64,000 bases of DNA. Origin: Desulfovibrio desulfuricans (lineage in GTDB: Bacteria; Desulfobacterota; Desulfovibrionia; Desulfovibrionales; Desulfovibrionaceae). The DNA lies in contig NZ_JANFYZ010000001.1 in assembly GCF_024460775.1 (NCBI RefSeq), positions 310,001 to 374,000 of the forward strand, given 5' to 3'. The translations under genes were made by a program, and so were the position numbers. Shown here one piece after another: positions 42,183-50,992 of the stretch. The notes below the pieces were generated by a model, which saw only the letters and a list, made by a program, of their open reading frames with translations, made no database searches and had not been told where the DNA came from. Numbering within the stretch: the stretch's first letter is position 1; each line of letters opens with the position of its first letter.

Positions 42183-43415
42183 TCAGGCCTGTGAAACGGC
42201 GTCAAAAGCCGTCAGGGCAGCGGGAAAAGGCTCAAGAACCCTGCGCAGCACGCCCTGCACATGCGAGATAGCCAGCCCGTAGTTGGTCATGGGAATCCCC
42301 TGCTCATGGGCGCGCCCCAAACGCGCAAGCATGCTCTGCCGATTGAAGGTGCAGGCTCCGCAGTGGATTATGAGCCTGTAGGGGCTGAGATCGTCGGGGA
42401 AATCCCGCCCCGCCAGATTATCTACGCGGATGTCGCCCCCGGCGTATTGCCTGAGCCAGCGCGGTATCTTGACCCGCCCGATGTCATCCGCAGAAGGATG
42501 ATGCCCGCAGGCCTCGGACACCAGCACGGCATCGCCGGGCTGCAACTGGTCTATGGCAGCCGCGCCCCTTGCAAAAGCCGCCAGATCGCCTTTGAATCGG
42601 GCCATAAGAATGGAAAATGTGGTCAGCGGGATATCTGGCGGCGTGTCTGCCACAGCCTTGAGCACAATCTGCGAATCGCAGACCACGAGAGCGGGTTTTT
42701 TGTTCAGCCGGGCCAGCGCAGAGGCCAGTTCCCGCTCTTTCACCACCATGCAGGAGGCGTCGCTGTCGAGAATATCGCGTATGGCCTGCACCTGCGGCAG
42801 TATGAGCCGCCCCTTGGGTGCGCCAAGGTCGATGGGAACCACCAGCACCGCCAACTCGCCCGCTGGCAGCAGGTCGCCCAGCAGGCGCGGCTCTGCAAAC
42901 CAGTGTTCCGGCGCAAGGGCTGCCAGAGCTTCACGCACCTGCCCCATGCCCCTGCCTGTCATGGCGGATACGCTCATCCAGCGGATACCTTCCTTATCCA
43001 GCCCGCCAAGCTGCCCGGCAGAAGGGGCCGCCAGATCGCACTTGCCAAAAACCACACCAAAAGGAATTTTGCGCTCACGCAACTGGCCTACAAAAAAAAC
43101 TTCATACTCGCCCCACTGCCCCGGCTCTACGGCCAGCAGGGCAACATCCGTGCGCTCAAGGGCCTTGAGCGTGCGCTCCTTGCGCAGCTCGCCCAGCGCG
43201 CCCACATCGTCAATGCCCGCAGTGTCAATAAATACCACAGGCCCTAGGGGAGCCAGTTCCAGCGTTTTTTCCACCGGGTCGGTGGTTGTGCCGGGCGTGT
43301 CGGAAACAATGGAAACCTGCTGCCCCGCCAGTGCGTTGAGCAGGGAAGACTTGCCAACATTGCGCCGACCATAGATGCCTATGTGCAGGCGCAGACTTTT
43401 GGGTGTTTCATTCAT
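42183..43415 (-). CDS. hydF: [FeFe]-hydrogenase maturation GTPase HydF
   Basis: 410 residues. The N-terminal GTPase domain has GRRNVGKSSLLNALA, SDTPGTTTDPVEK, DTAG and FGKCD (G4 position). The C-terminal cluster domain has EACGHHPSADD and IIHCGACTFN, the Cys/His ligands of its 4Fe-4S site. HydF is the scaffold that carries the diiron precursor to HydA. A GGAG site precedes the ATG. It follows aspA by about 40 bases and is separated from hydE by the regulatory spacer. Confidence 0.96.
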   Translation of the reverse strand: MNETPKSLRLHIGIYGRRNVGKSSLLNALAGQQVSIVSDTPGTTTDPVEKTLELAPLGPVVFIDTAGIDDVGALGELRKERTLKALERTDVALLAVEPGQWGEYEVFFVGQLRERKIPFGVVFGKCDLAAPSAGQLGGLDKEGIRWMSVSAMTGRGMGQVREALAALAPEHWFAEPRLLGDLLPAGELAVLVVPIDLGAPKGRLILPQVQAIRDILDSDASCMVVKERELASALARLNKKPALVVCDSQIVLKAVADTPPDIPLTTFSILMARFKGDLAAFARGAAAIDQLQPGDAVLVSEACGHHPSADDIGRVKIPRWLRQYAGGDIRVDNLAGRDFPDDLSPYRLIIHCGACTFNRQSMLARLGRAHEQGIPMTNYGLAISHVQGVLRRVLEPFPAALTAFDAVSQA

Positions 43416-43454
43416 GCCAGAAGCTCCGGTTGCGTAAATTACCCGCCTGTCCCC

Positions 43455-44906
43455 CTACCTGTGTCCAAGCGCGGTTGCGGCCTCTGCACTGAGCAGGTTG
43501 TCCACATCCTCCGCCTTCATCAGGCCTCTTTCCAGCACCACGGCGCGCACGCTCTGCCCTGTTTTGTGCGCCTGGGCGGCTATTTCGCCCGCAAGCGCAT
43601 AGCCAAGCACCGGCACAAGTGCTGTAACCGTGGCAAATGACCTGCCAAGATGCCGGGCGCAGGCGGCTTCGTCAGCCTCAAGGCCCAGCACGCAATTTTC
43701 GGCCAGCATGGTATTGGCCTGCGCCAGCAGATGCATGCTGCCAAGCAGGCAATCCGCCAGAAGCGGCATGAATGCGTTGAGCTCCAGTTGGCCCAGAAAT
43801 GCGGCCTGGGTCACGGCGCTGTCATCGGCCATGACCCGCAGGGCGGCCTGTGATGCGGCCTCGCAGATTACGGGGTTGACCTTGCCCGGCATGATGCTTG
43901 ACCCAGCCTGCCTTGCTGGCAGTTTAAGCTCGCCTATCCCCGCCGAAGGGCCAGATGAAAGCAAGCGCAAATCTGCGCAAATTTTAAATAAATTTACTGC
44001 ATGAGCTTTAAGAATGCCGGAAACTTCAACCAGTGGATCAACATTCTGCGTGGCGTCCATCAGATTTTCTGCCCGCGAGAGGCCCAGCCCCGTGACCTCG
44101 CGCAGCTTTTCGATCACCAGAAAAATGTATTTGCGGGGGGCGGTTATGCCCGTACCCACCGCCGTGCCGCCAAGGTTGACCACGCGCAGCCGCTCCGCGC
44201 ACTTGAACACGCGCCAGCGGTCGCGCGAGAGGCACTCCGCCCAGGCAGAACACTCCATGCCAAGAGTTACGGGCACGGCATCCTGCAACTGGGTGCGGCC
44301 CACCTTGAGAATATGGCGAAAGGCCAGTTCCTTTTCCTGAAAGGCAGATTGCAGGGCGGCAATGGCCTGTTCCAGATCCTTGAGCAGAAACAGGGCGGCA
44401 ACCCTCACCGCAGTTGGGTACACATCGTTGGTGGACTGGTGAAGGTTCACATGACGCAGGGGGTCTATGCGGGCGTAAGAGCCAAGGCTGCCCCCAAGCA
44501 GTTCTTCGGCCCGGTTGGCGAGTACCTCGTTCATATTCATGTTGGTGGACGTTCCCGCGCCGCCTTGCAGGGCATCCACCACAAAGGCATGAGCCAGACC
44601 CCCCTGGGCAACCTCGCGGCAGGCATCGGCAATGGCCTGCGCCTCGGGCTGCGGCAGATAGCTAAGCTCCGCGTTGGCGCGGCAGCAGGCCAGCTTGACG
44701 AGAGCCATTGTTCGCACAAGCTCGGGCCTGACGGCCCGGCCCGAAAGTGGGAAATTTGCCAGCGCACGGGCCGTATGTACGCCCCAGTATGCCGACAGTG
44801 GGACATCCACTGCGCCCAGTGCGTCCGATTCCTGCCTGTATGAACTGCGCACTAGGCTGTGCAACGCCCGGCTGCACGCCGGAGTTGACGGAGTGTGCCT
44901 TGCCAC
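43455..44906 (-). CDS. aspA: Aspartate ammonia-lyase (aspartase)
   Basis: 483 residues of the aspartase/fumarase superfamily. Motifs: GGAGTSTNMNMNEVLANRA, HVNLHQSTNDVYPTAVR, a DAVPVTLGMECSAW region, and the signature GSSIMPGKVNP with the catalytic Ser. The family spans aspartases and class II fumarases. The GTAVGTGITAPRKY segment favours aspartase. It lies just upstream of hydF. Aspartases near hyd maturation genes have been linked to ammonium for the H-cluster bridge. The first 25 or so residues are not conserved, so the true start could be later than GTG 44906. Confidence 0.88.
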   Translation of the reverse strand: MARHTPSTPACSRALHSLVRSSYRQESDALGAVDVPLSAYWGVHTARALANFPLSGRAVRPELVRTMALVKLACCRANAELSYLPQPEAQAIADACREVAQGGLAHAFVVDALQGGAGTSTNMNMNEVLANRAEELLGGSLGSYARIDPLRHVNLHQSTNDVYPTAVRVAALFLLKDLEQAIAALQSAFQEKELAFRHILKVGRTQLQDAVPVTLGMECSAWAECLSRDRWRVFKCAERLRVVNLGGTAVGTGITAPRKYIFLVIEKLREVTGLGLSRAENLMDATQNVDPLVEVSGILKAHAVNLFKICADLRLLSSGPSAGIGELKLPARQAGSSIMPGKVNPVICEAASQAALRVMADDSAVTQAAFLGQLELNAFMPLLADCLLGSMHLLAQANTMLAENCVLGLEADEAACARHLGRSFATVTALVPVLGYALAGEIAAQAHKTGQSVRAVVLERGLMKAEDVDNLLSAEAATALGHR

Positions 44907-44981
44907 TGCTCATCAGTCACCCCTCCCTGCAACGGGCATTTCCCTCCGCCGCAGCTTCAAACAAAGCCCGCCGGCTGGCTG

Positions 44982-45746
44982 CTACTTGATCGCCCGCAGG
45001 GCAAACATGGGCACAGGATTGTAGGTTTCATCGCGGTGGGCGTAGATGCGCGCGCTCAGGCCGTGGTCGCACCAGCAGTCTGAAAAACCGGAGTTGCGCA
45101 GGGTCTGCACGTCCCATACCGGGCGGGATTCGGAACTGAGCGGCAACTGGCGGCGAATGTTTTCGCATTCACGCATCATGTCGTCATTTATGCCCACATG
45201 CTGATCCGCCAGATCCAGAAAAGAAACCGAGCCGTAGTCAGCGTCAAAATTCAAGAGCACCCCGCCGGGCCGCAGCACGCGGTTCCACTCCCGGTACGCG
45301 GCAGCGGCATCCTGAAGCGTCCAGGTGAGGTTGCGCGAAATCACAGCGTCAAAACTTGCGGATTCAAACTCAAGGCAACAGGCGTCCATGCGCTGAAAGG
45401 CCACATCGCACCCGGCTTGCCGGGCAAGGGCCGCGCCTTCGTCCAGCATGGCCTGGGTCATGTCCACGCCGCAGACGCAATGTCCCTGCTCTGCCAGCAG
45501 TATGGCGAAAAATCCGGCCCCTGTACCCACATCAAGGATGCGCAATGGCCTTGCCTCTGGCAGATGGGGCATGATTTCCGCCAGCCACAGGGATTTTTTC
45601 TCACAGGCAAGCTCATGACGCCGTATTTCGCCATAGCTTTCGGCCCGGCGCGACCAGTAGTTTTCTATGCGGCCCGTGAGCGTCGGGCCGGGGACGGGCA
45701 GGGCATCCGAGGTGACGCAGGCTGTATCTGCGGCGTAGCGGTTCAT
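44982..45746 (-). CDS. Class I SAM-dependent methyltransferase next to nikE
   Basis: 254 residues from ATG 45746 with an AAAGGAG site. The SAM-binding motif I is ILDVGTGAGFFAILLAEQG, with acidic loop CGVDMTQAML and VLRPGGVLLNFDADYG later. The substrate is unknown. It begins 34 bases after nikE in the same direction, so it is the last gene of the nik operon. It could modify a nickel chelator, but no other biosynthetic gene for one is present here. A second methyltransferase sits in the TonB/ABC operon at 55086. Confidence 0.88.
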   Translation of the reverse strand: MNRYAADTACVTSDALPVPGPTLTGRIENYWSRRAESYGEIRRHELACEKKSLWLAEIMPHLPEARPLRILDVGTGAGFFAILLAEQGHCVCGVDMTQAMLDEGAALARQAGCDVAFQRMDACCLEFESASFDAVISRNLTWTLQDAAAAYREWNRVLRPGGVLLNFDADYGSVSFLDLADQHVGINDDMMRECENIRRQLPLSSESRPVWDVQTLRNSGFSDCWCDHGLSARIYAHRDETYNPVPMFALRAIK

Positions 45747-45780
45747 AACTGCTCCTTTACTTTTAACGTCTTGATGCGGC

Positions 45781-46539
45781 TTATCCATTCCAGGCCGAAC
45801 GAAACAGAATCGCCGAACTCACCAGTTTTTGCGCATAGGGGTGCGAAACGCCAGCCAGCCCTGTGCCTGCGGCCTGTTCCACAATGCGGCCCTGATGCAT
45901 AAAAAGAATATCATCGCACAGATAGGTCACGGCCTGGAGGTCGTGCGCTATGAAAAAATAGGTCATATTTCCCTTGAGCTCGCTCAGCAGGTCAAGAATG
46001 CGGGTCTGCACCGAAACGTCCAGTGAGCTTATGGCCTCGTCAAAAACCACAAAGCGGGGATCCGTGGCGATGGCGCGGGCAATGCACACCCGCTGCAACT
46101 GGCCGCCGCTGACCTCGTGGGGCAAGCGGTCTGCAAGGTTTGCGGCAAGGCCCACGCGGTCCATGAGCGCAAGCACTGCCCTGTCCGACCCAGCACCTCT
46201 GCCGCAGGCCAGCAAAGGCTCACGGATGATGCCGCGGATGGTGTAGGCCGGATTGACCGAGGTTGTGTAATCCTGAAAAACCACGCTCATGCGGCCAGGA
46301 TTGCGCCGCAGCCACTGGCCCACACTCTGCCCTTCTAGCAATACCGTGCCGCTGCTTGGGCGCTCCAGCCCGAGAACAATGCGGCTCAGCGTGCTTTTGC
46401 CGCTGCCGCTCTCGCCCACCAGCCCCACGGTCGCGCCCACTGGTATGTGAAAACTCACGTCATGCAGAACAGATTTGGGCTGGGGATTCCACAATCCGCC
46501 CTTGCCATAGCTTTTGCAGATATTTCTTACCTCAAGCAT
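45781..46539 (-). CDS. nikE: Nickel ABC transporter ATPase NikE
   Basis: 252 residues. Walker A is GESGSGKST, the signature is VSGGQLQR, and Walker B is FVVFDEAISSLD followed by HDLQAVTYLCDDI. It belongs to the OppF/NikE branch of peptide/nickel transporter ATPases. The ATG 46539 overlaps nikD by eight bases. One of two ATPases that drive the NikBC channel. Confidence 0.93.
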   Translation of the reverse strand: MLEVRNICKSYGKGGLWNPQPKSVLHDVSFHIPVGATVGLVGESGSGKSTLSRIVLGLERPSSGTVLLEGQSVGQWLRRNPGRMSVVFQDYTTSVNPAYTIRGIIREPLLACGRGAGSDRAVLALMDRVGLAANLADRLPHEVSGGQLQRVCIARAIATDPRFVVFDEAISSLDVSVQTRILDLLSELKGNMTYFFIAHDLQAVTYLCDDILFMHQGRIVEQAAGTGLAGVSHPYAQKLVSSAILFRSAWNG

Positions 46540-47407
46540 GGGCGCGCTCCAGCATGGCTTCAAAACCCCGCGTCAGCGCAAGCCTCGTGCGGATGAGATA
46601 CTGCGTATATTCGTGCTGCGGCGCGTTAAACACGGTTTCCGCAGGGCCGTATTCCACGCAGCTGCCATCCTTCATCACAAGCACGGCATCTGCCAGACGC
46701 TGCACCACGCCCAGATCGTGCGAAACAAAGATCATGGCGGTATTGCACTGTGCCCGCAGTTCCAGAAACCGTTGCACGACCTCAAACTGCGTTTCCGCAT
46801 CCAGTGCCGTGGTGGGTTCGTCGGCAACGATGACCTGCGGCTCAAGGGCCAATGCCAGAGCAATCATGCAGCGTTGCAGCATGCCGCCCGAAAGCTCGTG
46901 CGGGTAGCTGCGCAAAACTTCCTGCGGTGCGTCAAGGCGCACACGTCCGAACATGGTTACGGCCAGATCCTCTGCCTGCCCGGCGGTGTACGCCCCATGC
47001 GCAGTCAGGGTTTCCCTAAACTGCGCCCCCATGGTGTACAGGGGGTCAAAGGCTGTCATGGGCTGTTGCAGCACCATGGCAATCTTGCTGCCCCGGAGCT
47101 GGCGCATCTGCTCCGCCGGGGCATGCACAAGATCAATACCGTTAAAAACAGCCGTGCCCTCGCCCGCAAGCGTAGGCGGCAACAGGCCCATGATGCTGCG
47201 GCAGGTCAGGGTTTTGCCGCTGCCGCTTTCGCCCACAATGCCAAGGCAGGCCCCGGCGGCAAGCGTAAAGTCCACGCCGTGCACAAGCTCCTGCCCGTTT
47301 GCGCGCTGCACCACGCGCAGATTGCGCACATCAAGTACATGGGGCACATGGGGCGCGGCGGCGCAGGACTGCTCCTGCTTTTGGCAACCTGTATTGAACG
47401 CGCTCAC
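46532..47407 (-). CDS. nikD: Nickel ABC transporter ATPase NikD
   Basis: 291 residues. Walker A is GESGSGKTLTCRS, the signature LSGGMLQRCM, and Walker B VIVADEPTTALD with SHDLGVVQRLAD. OppD/NikD branch. The N-terminal 25 residues (with two Cys) are not typical of the family. The start overlaps nikC by four bases. Confidence 0.93.
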   Translation of the reverse strand: MSAFNTGCQKQEQSCAAAPHVPHVLDVRNLRVVQRANGQELVHGVDFTLAAGACLGIVGESGSGKTLTCRSIMGLLPPTLAGEGTAVFNGIDLVHAPAEQMRQLRGSKIAMVLQQPMTAFDPLYTMGAQFRETLTAHGAYTAGQAEDLAVTMFGRVRLDAPQEVLRSYPHELSGGMLQRCMIALALALEPQVIVADEPTTALDAETQFEVVQRFLELRAQCNTAMIFVSHDLGVVQRLADAVLVMKDGSCVEYGPAETVFNAPQHEYTQYLIRTRLALTRGFEAMLERAHA

Positions 47408-48249
47408 AGGCTCACCCCCTGCAGGGTGGTATGGGCGGGGTCAAGGGCATCGCGCAGGCTGTCGCCCAAAAAGTTGAAGGCCGCCACAACCAGCAGGATT
47501 GTCAGCCCTGCGGGCAGCATCTGCTGCGGGTACATGGACATGATGTCCTTGGCGTCGCTGAGCATGGCTCCCCACTCCGCCGTGGGCGGCTGCACGCCGA
47601 GGCCCAGAAAGGACAAAGCTGAAACCGACAGGATCACCGCCCCGGTATCGAGCGTTGCCAGCACAATGATTTCGCCCAGCGCGCCGGGCAGCAGGTGCCT
47701 GCGGAAGATGTGCAACATGCCGCAGCCCGCCACGCGGGCAAAGCGCACATAGTTGACGTCCGTATACTGCATGACCACAGAGCGAACCATGCGCGTGTAC
47801 CAGGGCCACTTGGCGATCACGCTGGCAATGACCACATTGCCAAGCCCCGGCCCAAGCATGCCCACAATGGCCAGGATGAGCACCTCGCTGGGAAAGGACA
47901 TCATCACGTCGCAAAAGCGCATGATGGTTTCGTCAACCTTGCCGCGACAGAAACCGGCCACAATGCCCAATCCGCTGCCAATAACAAGGGTTATGCCCAT
48001 GGTGAGCAGCGAAAAGCCCAGGGTGGCGCGCCCGCCCCAGATGAGCCGGGACAGCACGTCCCTGCCGAGCTGGTCCGTGCCAAGGGGATGCGCCAGCGAC
48101 CATGCCGCAAATTTGTTTCTCACATCAATGGCCGTGGGATCCCACGGAGCCGCCAGGGGCGCGCACAGGGCAAGCGCCGCCACGGCAAGCAGAAAACACA
48201 GGCAGACCATGCCCACAGGGTCGTTGCGCAGCCGCAGCCATACCCTCAT
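47404..48249 (-). CDS. nikC: Nickel ABC transporter permease NikC
   Basis: 281 residues, about six membrane helices. N-terminal DPTAIDVRNKFAAWSLAHPLGTDQLGRDVLSRLIWG is the standard OppC/NikC opening and ISVSALSFLGLGVQPPTAEWG the coupling-helix region. It forms the inner-membrane channel with NikB and overlaps it by four bases. Confidence 0.94.
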   Translation of the reverse strand: MRVWLRLRNDPVGMVCLCFLLAVAALALCAPLAAPWDPTAIDVRNKFAAWSLAHPLGTDQLGRDVLSRLIWGGRATLGFSLLTMGITLVIGSGLGIVAGFCRGKVDETIMRFCDVMMSFPSEVLILAIVGMLGPGLGNVVIASVIAKWPWYTRMVRSVVMQYTDVNYVRFARVAGCGMLHIFRRHLLPGALGEIIVLATLDTGAVILSVSALSFLGLGVQPPTAEWGAMLSDAKDIMSMYPQQMLPAGLTILLVVAAFNFLGDSLRDALDPAHTTLQGVSL

Positions 48250-49181
48250 GCCTGCCCCCTTGCCCGCAGGCGCGGATCAATGGCCGCGCACAATATGTCC
48301 ACCAGCAGGTTGCAGCCCACAAACATCACGGCCATCAGCAGCACATAGGCCTGAATGACGGGGAAATCGCGGTTAAAAATGGCGGTAACGCACAGCCAGC
48401 CGAGGCCGGGCCAGGCAAAGATGGTTTCTACCACAAAGGTCCCGGCCATGAGCTTTGGCAACGACATGCCAAGCCCGGTCAGGGTGGATTGCAGGGAATT
48501 GCGAAAGATATGCCGCCAGATCATGCCCCGCGTGAGGCCCCTCGCCCGCGCATAGAGCACGGAATTCTTCTGCTTGTTCTGCACCATGCTGTTGCGCAAA
48601 AGCCGCGCATAGGTGGAAATGTAGGACAAGGAGAGCGTCACTGCGGGCAGAATGACCGAGCTTGCGCCCTGCATGCCGCTGGTTGGCAACCAGTTGAGCT
48701 TGACGGAAAAGAGCCACATGAGCAGCAGCCCGGCCCAGAAACCGGGCGTGGCCGTGCCAAGAAAAATAAAACCGCGCAGCAGGTAATCCACGGTGCGTCC
48801 CTCGTACATGGCGCACGCAAAAGCCATAGCCACGCTGCACACCGCCATGAACAGGGTTGCCGTCAGCGCCAGCCACAAGGTGGGGGGCAGCGCCCGGGCC
48901 AGTTCCTGCGCAACAGGCTTGTTGTCCACATAGCGCCTGCCCAGATCTCCCTGAGCAACAGCGCACATCCAGTCCGCATAGCGCGTCAGAAAAGGCTTGT
49001 TGAGACCAAGCTGCTCACGCGTGAGCGCCAGCACTTCATCCGTGGGCACTATTTCATTGACGCGGACGGCCACCTCGGCCGGATCGCTGGGGCTGAGCTG
49101 GATGATGACGAATGAAACAAAGGAAATCCCCAGCAAAAGCGGGATTGTCAGCAAAAGGCGGCGTAGAATGTATGCTTTCAT
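48246..49181 (-). CDS. nikB: Nickel ABC transporter permease NikB
   Basis: 311 residues, six helices, OppB/NikB family (LRRLLLTIPLLLGISFVSFVIIQLSP at the start, ARARGLTRGMIWRHIFRNSL coupling region, VVETIFAWPGLGWL). Channel partner of NikC. It lies about 65 bases after nikA. Confidence 0.94.
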   Translation of the reverse strand: MKAYILRRLLLTIPLLLGISFVSFVIIQLSPSDPAEVAVRVNEIVPTDEVLALTREQLGLNKPFLTRYADWMCAVAQGDLGRRYVDNKPVAQELARALPPTLWLALTATLFMAVCSVAMAFACAMYEGRTVDYLLRGFIFLGTATPGFWAGLLLMWLFSVKLNWLPTSGMQGASSVILPAVTLSLSYISTYARLLRNSMVQNKQKNSVLYARARGLTRGMIWRHIFRNSLQSTLTGLGMSLPKLMAGTFVVETIFAWPGLGWLCVTAIFNRDFPVIQAYVLLMAVMFVGCNLLVDILCAAIDPRLRARGQA

Positions 49182-49246
49182 ATATGTGGAGCATGGGGCG
49201 CGGCCTCACGCTGTGCAAAGCCGCGCCCCTGAACTGTGCCTGCTTG

Positions 49247-50845
49247 CTAGCGGGCGGATGTGTTCTCGAAATACATTTTTTCAAAAGGGACTTCGTACTG
49301 CGACACGCCAAATCCTACGCCCTGCAAGGCTTTGGAATGCACTGCCTTGGTGCGCGAGTACGAAATGGGAATATATACGCCCTCGTCATGCACGTAGGTC
49401 AGAATTTCCTTGTACATGGCCTTGCGGGTGGCTTCATTCGGCTCGATCATGAGCTGGGTGATGGTTTTATCCAGCCATTCCTTGCGTTCCATGCCCACCT
49501 GCGCCTGATAATCGCCGTGCGCGGGGATGCGCCAGGATGAAAGGTAGGACTGCGGGTCGTAGGGGGTTCCCCACGAAAGCGAGTACTGCAGCTCAAAATC
49601 GCCAGTGCGCTGACGGTCAAGAAATGCCTGCTTTTCCTCGCCGATGATCTTCATTTCTATGCCGACCTTTTTCAGATCGCTCTGCACGTATTCGGCAAGG
49701 GTGCGCTCCTGCGCGTTCTGCGAATTGTAATACAGGCGCACTATGGCCTTTTGCCCGTCCTTGGCGCGCAGACCATCGGGGCCAAGCTTCCATCCAGCGG
49801 CCGCAAGCATGGTTGCGGCTTTGGCCGGATCATAGCCGCGCGCGGGCAGGCCAAGGTCGCAATAGGGCACAGTGGACGAAATAAGCGTGTCGGCCACACT
49901 TTCCGTGCCGTTCAGCACACCGTCCACAATGGCCTGCTTGTTGACCGCGTATTGCAGGGCCATACGCACGGCGCGGTCTTTGGTCACGGGTTGGTGCGCG
50001 TTGAGCAGGATAGCGCGCGAGGCGATGGGCTTGCTGATAAGGGTGGCGTACTTGCCTTCTTTTTGCAGCGCGTTAAAGGCGTCCATGTTCAGCATGTCGC
50101 CGTCTGCGCCAAAAACCAGATCAATTTCTCCCTTTTGCAGGGCGAGCATGATGGTCTGGTGGTCAGGCATGACGCGCCAGCGCACGGCCTGCAGTCTGGG
50201 TTGCGCGCCCCAGTAGTTCTTGTTGGCCGTAAACAGCGCGTACTGCTTGTCCTTGTGTTCGGTCAGCACCCAGGGGCCAGTGCCCACATAGCCGGAAACA
50301 CCGTCCTTGGTCTGACCGTTGATAAAGCAGTTGGGCGAAATCATGCGGAAGGGCCGCACAAGCCCCAGCTCCACCAGGGTGGGATAATATGGATGCTTGA
50401 GCACAAGCCTGTAGGTGTGCGTGTCCACAACTTCGTTGCGCTCGATTTCGTTAACCATATCAAGCCATGCGTGGCGCGGCTTGTTGGCAACAATGGCGTC
50501 CATGTTCAGCTTGACGGCGGCGGCGTCAAAGGGTGCGCCGTCTGTGAAGGCCACGCCCTTGCGCAAATGGAATGTGTACACGCGTCCATCGGACGAAATT
50601 TCCCAGCTTTCGGCAAGACAGGGCTTCACTCCCTCGGGGGTATTCACCACCAGCGGTTCAAACACCATATTCTGGGCGGCCATTTCCCCGGAGTAGAGAT
50701 GGGGATTGATGATGCGGATGTCCTTGGTGCTGGCGTAGACCATTTCGGTACGCTGCGCCTGGGCAGTGGATTTTTCATCATTCTGGCAGGCGGATATGTT
50801 CAGGCAGCAGATCAGGGCCGCCAGTACAAAACCGATTTTTCGCAT
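49247..50845 (-). CDS. nikA: Nickel-binding lipoprotein NikA
   Basis: 532 residues from ATG 50845. The lipobox LNISAC makes it a lipid-anchored binding protein, unlike soluble E. coli NikA. Sequence similarity to E. coli NikA is extensive. The residues reported to hold the nickel-chelate complex there are all found: Arg and Trp in RHAWLDM, Arg in VRPFRMISP, Trp and Tyr in WGTPYDP, and the His in WRIPAHGDYQ. This supports nickel, presumably as an organic chelate, over peptides. It is first in nikABCDE and divergent from the porin gene. Confidence 0.92.
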   Translation of the reverse strand: MRKIGFVLAALICCLNISACQNDEKSTAQAQRTEMVYASTKDIRIINPHLYSGEMAAQNMVFEPLVVNTPEGVKPCLAESWEISSDGRVYTFHLRKGVAFTDGAPFDAAAVKLNMDAIVANKPRHAWLDMVNEIERNEVVDTHTYRLVLKHPYYPTLVELGLVRPFRMISPNCFINGQTKDGVSGYVGTGPWVLTEHKDKQYALFTANKNYWGAQPRLQAVRWRVMPDHQTIMLALQKGEIDLVFGADGDMLNMDAFNALQKEGKYATLISKPIASRAILLNAHQPVTKDRAVRMALQYAVNKQAIVDGVLNGTESVADTLISSTVPYCDLGLPARGYDPAKAATMLAAAGWKLGPDGLRAKDGQKAIVRLYYNSQNAQERTLAEYVQSDLKKVGIEMKIIGEEKQAFLDRQRTGDFELQYSLSWGTPYDPQSYLSSWRIPAHGDYQAQVGMERKEWLDKTITQLMIEPNEATRKAMYKEILTYVHDEGVYIPISYSRTKAVHSKALQGVGFGVSQYEVPFEKMYFENTSAR

Positions 50846-50992
50846 ATCGCGCTCCATGCGGCGAGGCAGATTTAGGGGTTGACAGTAGTAGCACTTTTTC
50901 TGCAAAGATAACATCGCCGTTGCAAGCAAATTCAGTAGCACGAACTGACAAAACGTGTCCATATGAATTCTTACGTCACTATCGGGGGAACG

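Noticed and set aside
50846-50992. Possible NikR site between nikA and the porin
   Set aside because: GTGTCC and TTACGTCAC fragments occur, but no GTGTTAC/GTAACAC pair at the right spacing.
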